Shown here one piece after another: positions 12,898 to 13,407 of a stretch of 13,407 nucleotides of DNA. The stretch lies in assembly GCA_005879255.1 (NCBI GenBank), contig VBKY01000179.1, positions 1 through 13,407 on the forward strand, written 5' to 3'. A program made the position numbers and the translations under genes. Origin of the DNA: Deltaproteobacteria bacterium (GTDB lineage Bacteria; Desulfobacterota_B; Binatia; UBA9968). The first letter of the stretch is position 1. Each line of letters starts with the position of its first letter. The notes under the pieces were generated by a model, which saw only the letters and a program-made list of their open reading frames with translations, ran no database searches and was not told the origin of the DNA.

Positions 12898-13407
12898 TCA
12901 AGCGGCACCTCCTGCTTCGCTAGGCAACCGGCGTCCGGCGCCTTCCCAGTTGATGTTCTGCATGAAGGCATCGACGTATGCCGCCGCTTTCGCGCCGTAG
13001 TCCATGTGATACGAATGCTCGTACATATCGAGCGCGACAATGGGGTTTGCTCCGGCTAAACAGCACGTATGGTCGGCAGCCCATTGATTGATGAGTTTCT
13101 TGTCTCGATGGGAGTAACTCAGCAATACCCAACCTGAGCCGCCGCCCAGCGCCTTGCCCATCGCCGCAAACTGGACTTGCCATTTTTCCACGCTGCCAAA
13201 ATCCCGAGTCAGTGCACCCCTTAAATTTCCGTGCGCCTGGCTCTCGGCACCCAGACTGTCGAAATAGAGTTCATGCAGGATCATGGAGTTGCTGGCGATC
13301 AGCTCTTCGCGTTTGAGTCCATTGATTACGAAGATAGGTGCAGTGGCAAAATCCAGAGAGTCTAACTGAGCAGTGATTGCATTTAGGCGTTTCACCGCGC
13401 CGCTGTA
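12898..13407 (-). CDS. sodB: Fe/Mn superoxide dismutase, 5' end beyond window
   Basis: Converts superoxide to peroxide and oxygen; cytoplasmic. The frame runs open through the right edge: the codons before the GTG at 13393-13395 read YSGA, continuing [16 protein letters not shown] as in family members, so the gene is cut by the window and the GTG is not its start. 169 residues are visible. The second ligand His is in [10 protein letters not shown], and the last two ligands are D and H of [25 protein letters not shown] and WAADHT are core motifs. The first His ligand lies off-window. The C-terminus ([15 protein letters not shown]) differs from the other copy's ending. It belongs to the Fe/Mn group in which ChrC of chromate operons is found. 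Metal choice cannot be read from this part. It heads the visible sod-DUF1080-propeller run. Confidence 0.94.
   Translation of the reverse strand, partial: YSGAVKRLNAITAQLDSLDFATAPIFVINGLKREELIASNSMILHELYFDSLGAESQAHGNLRGALTRDFGSVEKWQVQFAAMGKALGGGSGWVLLSYSHRDKKLINQWAADHTCCLAGANPIVALDMYEHSYHMDYGAKAAAYVDAFMQNINWEGAGRRLPSEAGGAA

Noticed and set aside
12852..13040. N-terminal extension of the DUF1080-like frame
   Set aside because: Overlaps the superoxide dismutase coding sequence in another frame and reads as Arg/Ser/Thr-rich nonsense; the domain begins at the ATG at 12849-12851.
13393..13395. GTG as start of the right-edge superoxide dismutase
   Set aside because: The frame is open through the window edge and the preceding residues YSGA match the family, so the true start lies outside.

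Overview
The window is a chromosomal-type segment of a Gram-negative bacterium. The evidence is an outer-membrane TolC-type channel, a periplasm-spanning RND pump and several Sec signal peptides. No rRNA, tRNA, transposase, integrase or CRISPR is visible, so I do not assign a phylum. The content (divalent-metal efflux, chromate transport, superoxide dismutase, envelope protease) suggests an environmental organism exposed to metals. Base and codon use shift along the window: 1-3100 looks AT-richer, and the genes beyond 12250 look clearly GC-richer.

Layout. (1) 273-1316, plus strand: an exported HtrA/Deg-type serine protease with one PDZ domain, the only plus-strand gene I accept. (2) 1396-3026, minus strand: an unusual run of very small ORFs. 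It includes a 103-aa exported protein, two tiny single-span membrane proteins (34 and 24 aa), a 76-aa soluble protein, a 27-aa basic peptide with a good ribosome binding site, and less certain fragments. (3) 3155-9308, minus strand: a divalent-metal efflux operon read in the order His-rich periplasmic protein, CzcC-like outer-membrane channel, CzcA-like RND pump, CzcD-like cation diffusion facilitator. No periplasmic adaptor (CzcB) is present. (4) 9482-10720, minus strand: two-domain chromate transporter ChrA. (5) 10759-10989: the 3' remnant of a superoxide dismutase gene with a nonsense codon. (6) 10991-13407, minus strand: a secreted YVTN-type beta-propeller, a DUF1080/LamG-like protein and an Fe/Mn superoxide dismutase that runs off the right edge.

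How the parts fit (inference). The locus reads as a metal and oxyanion stress island. The CDF protein would move Zn-like cations from cytoplasm to periplasm, the RND pump and channel would expel them across the outer membrane, and the His-rich protein would bind them in the periplasm. ChrA would expel chromate, and superoxide dismutase would deal with radicals formed during chromate reduction, as in known chr operons where ChrC is a superoxide dismutase. HtrA would remove damaged envelope proteins. The most informative local event is the pair of superoxide dismutase copies flanking the propeller/DUF1080 genes: one intact as far as seen, the other a fragment directly upstream of chrA. This suggests that a sod-DUF1080-propeller cassette entered or replaced the 5' part of a resident sod-chrA unit. 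The most under-described part is the small-protein cluster at 1396-3026.
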